Positions 5,901-6,307 of a stretch of 6,307 bases of DNA are shown here, in pieces (position 1 is the stretch's first letter; the number at the start of each line of letters is the position of its first letter). Made by a program: the position numbers and the translations under genes. The DNA is taken from NCBI GenBank assembly GCA_017521065.1, contig JAFXEA010000437.1, forward strand, positions 1-6,307, read 5' to 3'. Below the pieces are notes generated by a model that was given only the letters and a program-made list of their open reading frames with translations, did no database searches and was not told the origin of the DNA. The stretch comes from Kiritimatiellia bacterium. Its GTDB lineage: Bacteria > Verrucomicrobiota > Kiritimatiellia > RFP12 > UBA1067.

Positions 5901-6307
5901 AAAAGATCCCTCTCCTATTTTCTCTCGCAGTTTTAGCCGCACTTCCAGCATTTGCAAAAGCAAAGATAAATGAATGTGAGGTGTTCAATTACGACACACC
6001 TGACAAAAGCCCGATCTGGTTCGGCGGCGAAAGCCGCTCCGAGAACGTAGAGGGCGGTGGACAATACTGCATCTTCATCGACATATACTATGCCGACGGG
6101 TCCCATACATGGGCGAAGCAGGCGCAGTTTCCAATCGGCACGCACGATTGGGTACGCAGCGAGAACGTGTTCATTCCGCACAAACCGGTGAAGAAGATCC
6201 ATTTCTACAGGATGCTGCGACGTACGGTGGGGAAGGCTGAGTTCCGGAATGTGTTCCTTCGCCGTGAAACGCCGCCGGAAGGATATGTGTTCGGTGAACG
6301 CCGCTAC
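5897..6307 (+). CDS. Exported jelly-roll-like protein, N-terminal part only (cut by window end)
   Basis: An open frame of 137 codons without a stop runs off the right edge. The ATG overlaps the TGA of the hydrolase gene (ATGA, 5897-5900), a classic translational-coupling arrangement, and there is no separate Shine-Dalgarno site. Residues 1-20 form a Sec signal peptide (hydrophobic core LLFSLAVLAALPAFA). Residues ~25-123 alternate beta-strand-like segments: YCIFIDIYYADGSHTW (57-72), FPIGTHDWVRSE (78-89), KPVKKIHFYRMLRR (96-109), GKAEFRNVFLRR (112-123). This pattern resembles the galactose-binding-like or carbohydrate-binding modules found at the front of large secreted enzymes of PVC bacteria; that is from memory, not a search. 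PPEGYVFGERRY at the edge suggests a linker into a further domain. The catalytic part, if any, is outside the window. Confidence 0.8.
   Translation, partial: MKKIPLLFSLAVLAALPAFAKAKINECEVFNYDTPDKSPIWFGGESRSENVEGGGQYCIFIDIYYADGSHTWAKQAQFPIGTHDWVRSENVFIPHKPVKKIHFYRMLRRTVGKAEFRNVFLRRETPPEGYVFGERRY

Overview
The window looks like part of a secreted or surface-protein operon from an anaerobic, probably gut-associated bacterium of the PVC group. My best guess is Kiritimatiellota/Verrucomicrobiota. That guess rests on protein style: a tandem family of exported SUMF1-fold proteins with an extra N-terminal beta-sandwich, beside an exported PHP-type hydrolase and a jelly-roll-like protein. There is no marker gene to prove it. 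All supported genes lie on the + strand.

Layout. Positions 1-43 hold at most the tail of an upstream gene. A strong hairpin terminator (44-83) closes that unit. Positions 84-235 are AT-rich, non-coding, and carry a plausible promoter (164-192). A short exported protein of 96 residues (236-526) begins the operon. Three tandem paralogues follow (540-1871, 1888-3240, 3262-4647). Each has a signal peptide, a ~110-residue beta-sandwich-like module and a C-terminal FGE-sulfatase/SUMF1 domain (C-type-lectin-like fold). Next is a Tat-signal-bearing PHP/CehA-McbA-like metallohydrolase (4680-5900). Last is the first 137 residues of another exported protein (5897 to the window end), which overlaps its predecessor by ATGA and runs off the edge.

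Gene spacing (13, 16, 21 and 32 nt, then a 4-nt overlap), good Shine-Dalgarno sites before the first four genes, and no internal terminator all support one transcript. Every product carries an export signal, so the unit is probably dedicated to the periplasm or cell surface. The most interesting point is that all three SUMF1 paralogues keep the fold signatures but lack the catalytic cysteine pair of true formylglycine-generating enzymes. Their greatest divergence sits in the loop region just before the constant C-terminus. This suggests a binding or scaffold role rather than sulfatase activation. The PHP-like enzyme also departs from textbook PHP metal motifs. No mobile element, CRISPR array, tRNA, rRNA or reverse transcriptase is visible.
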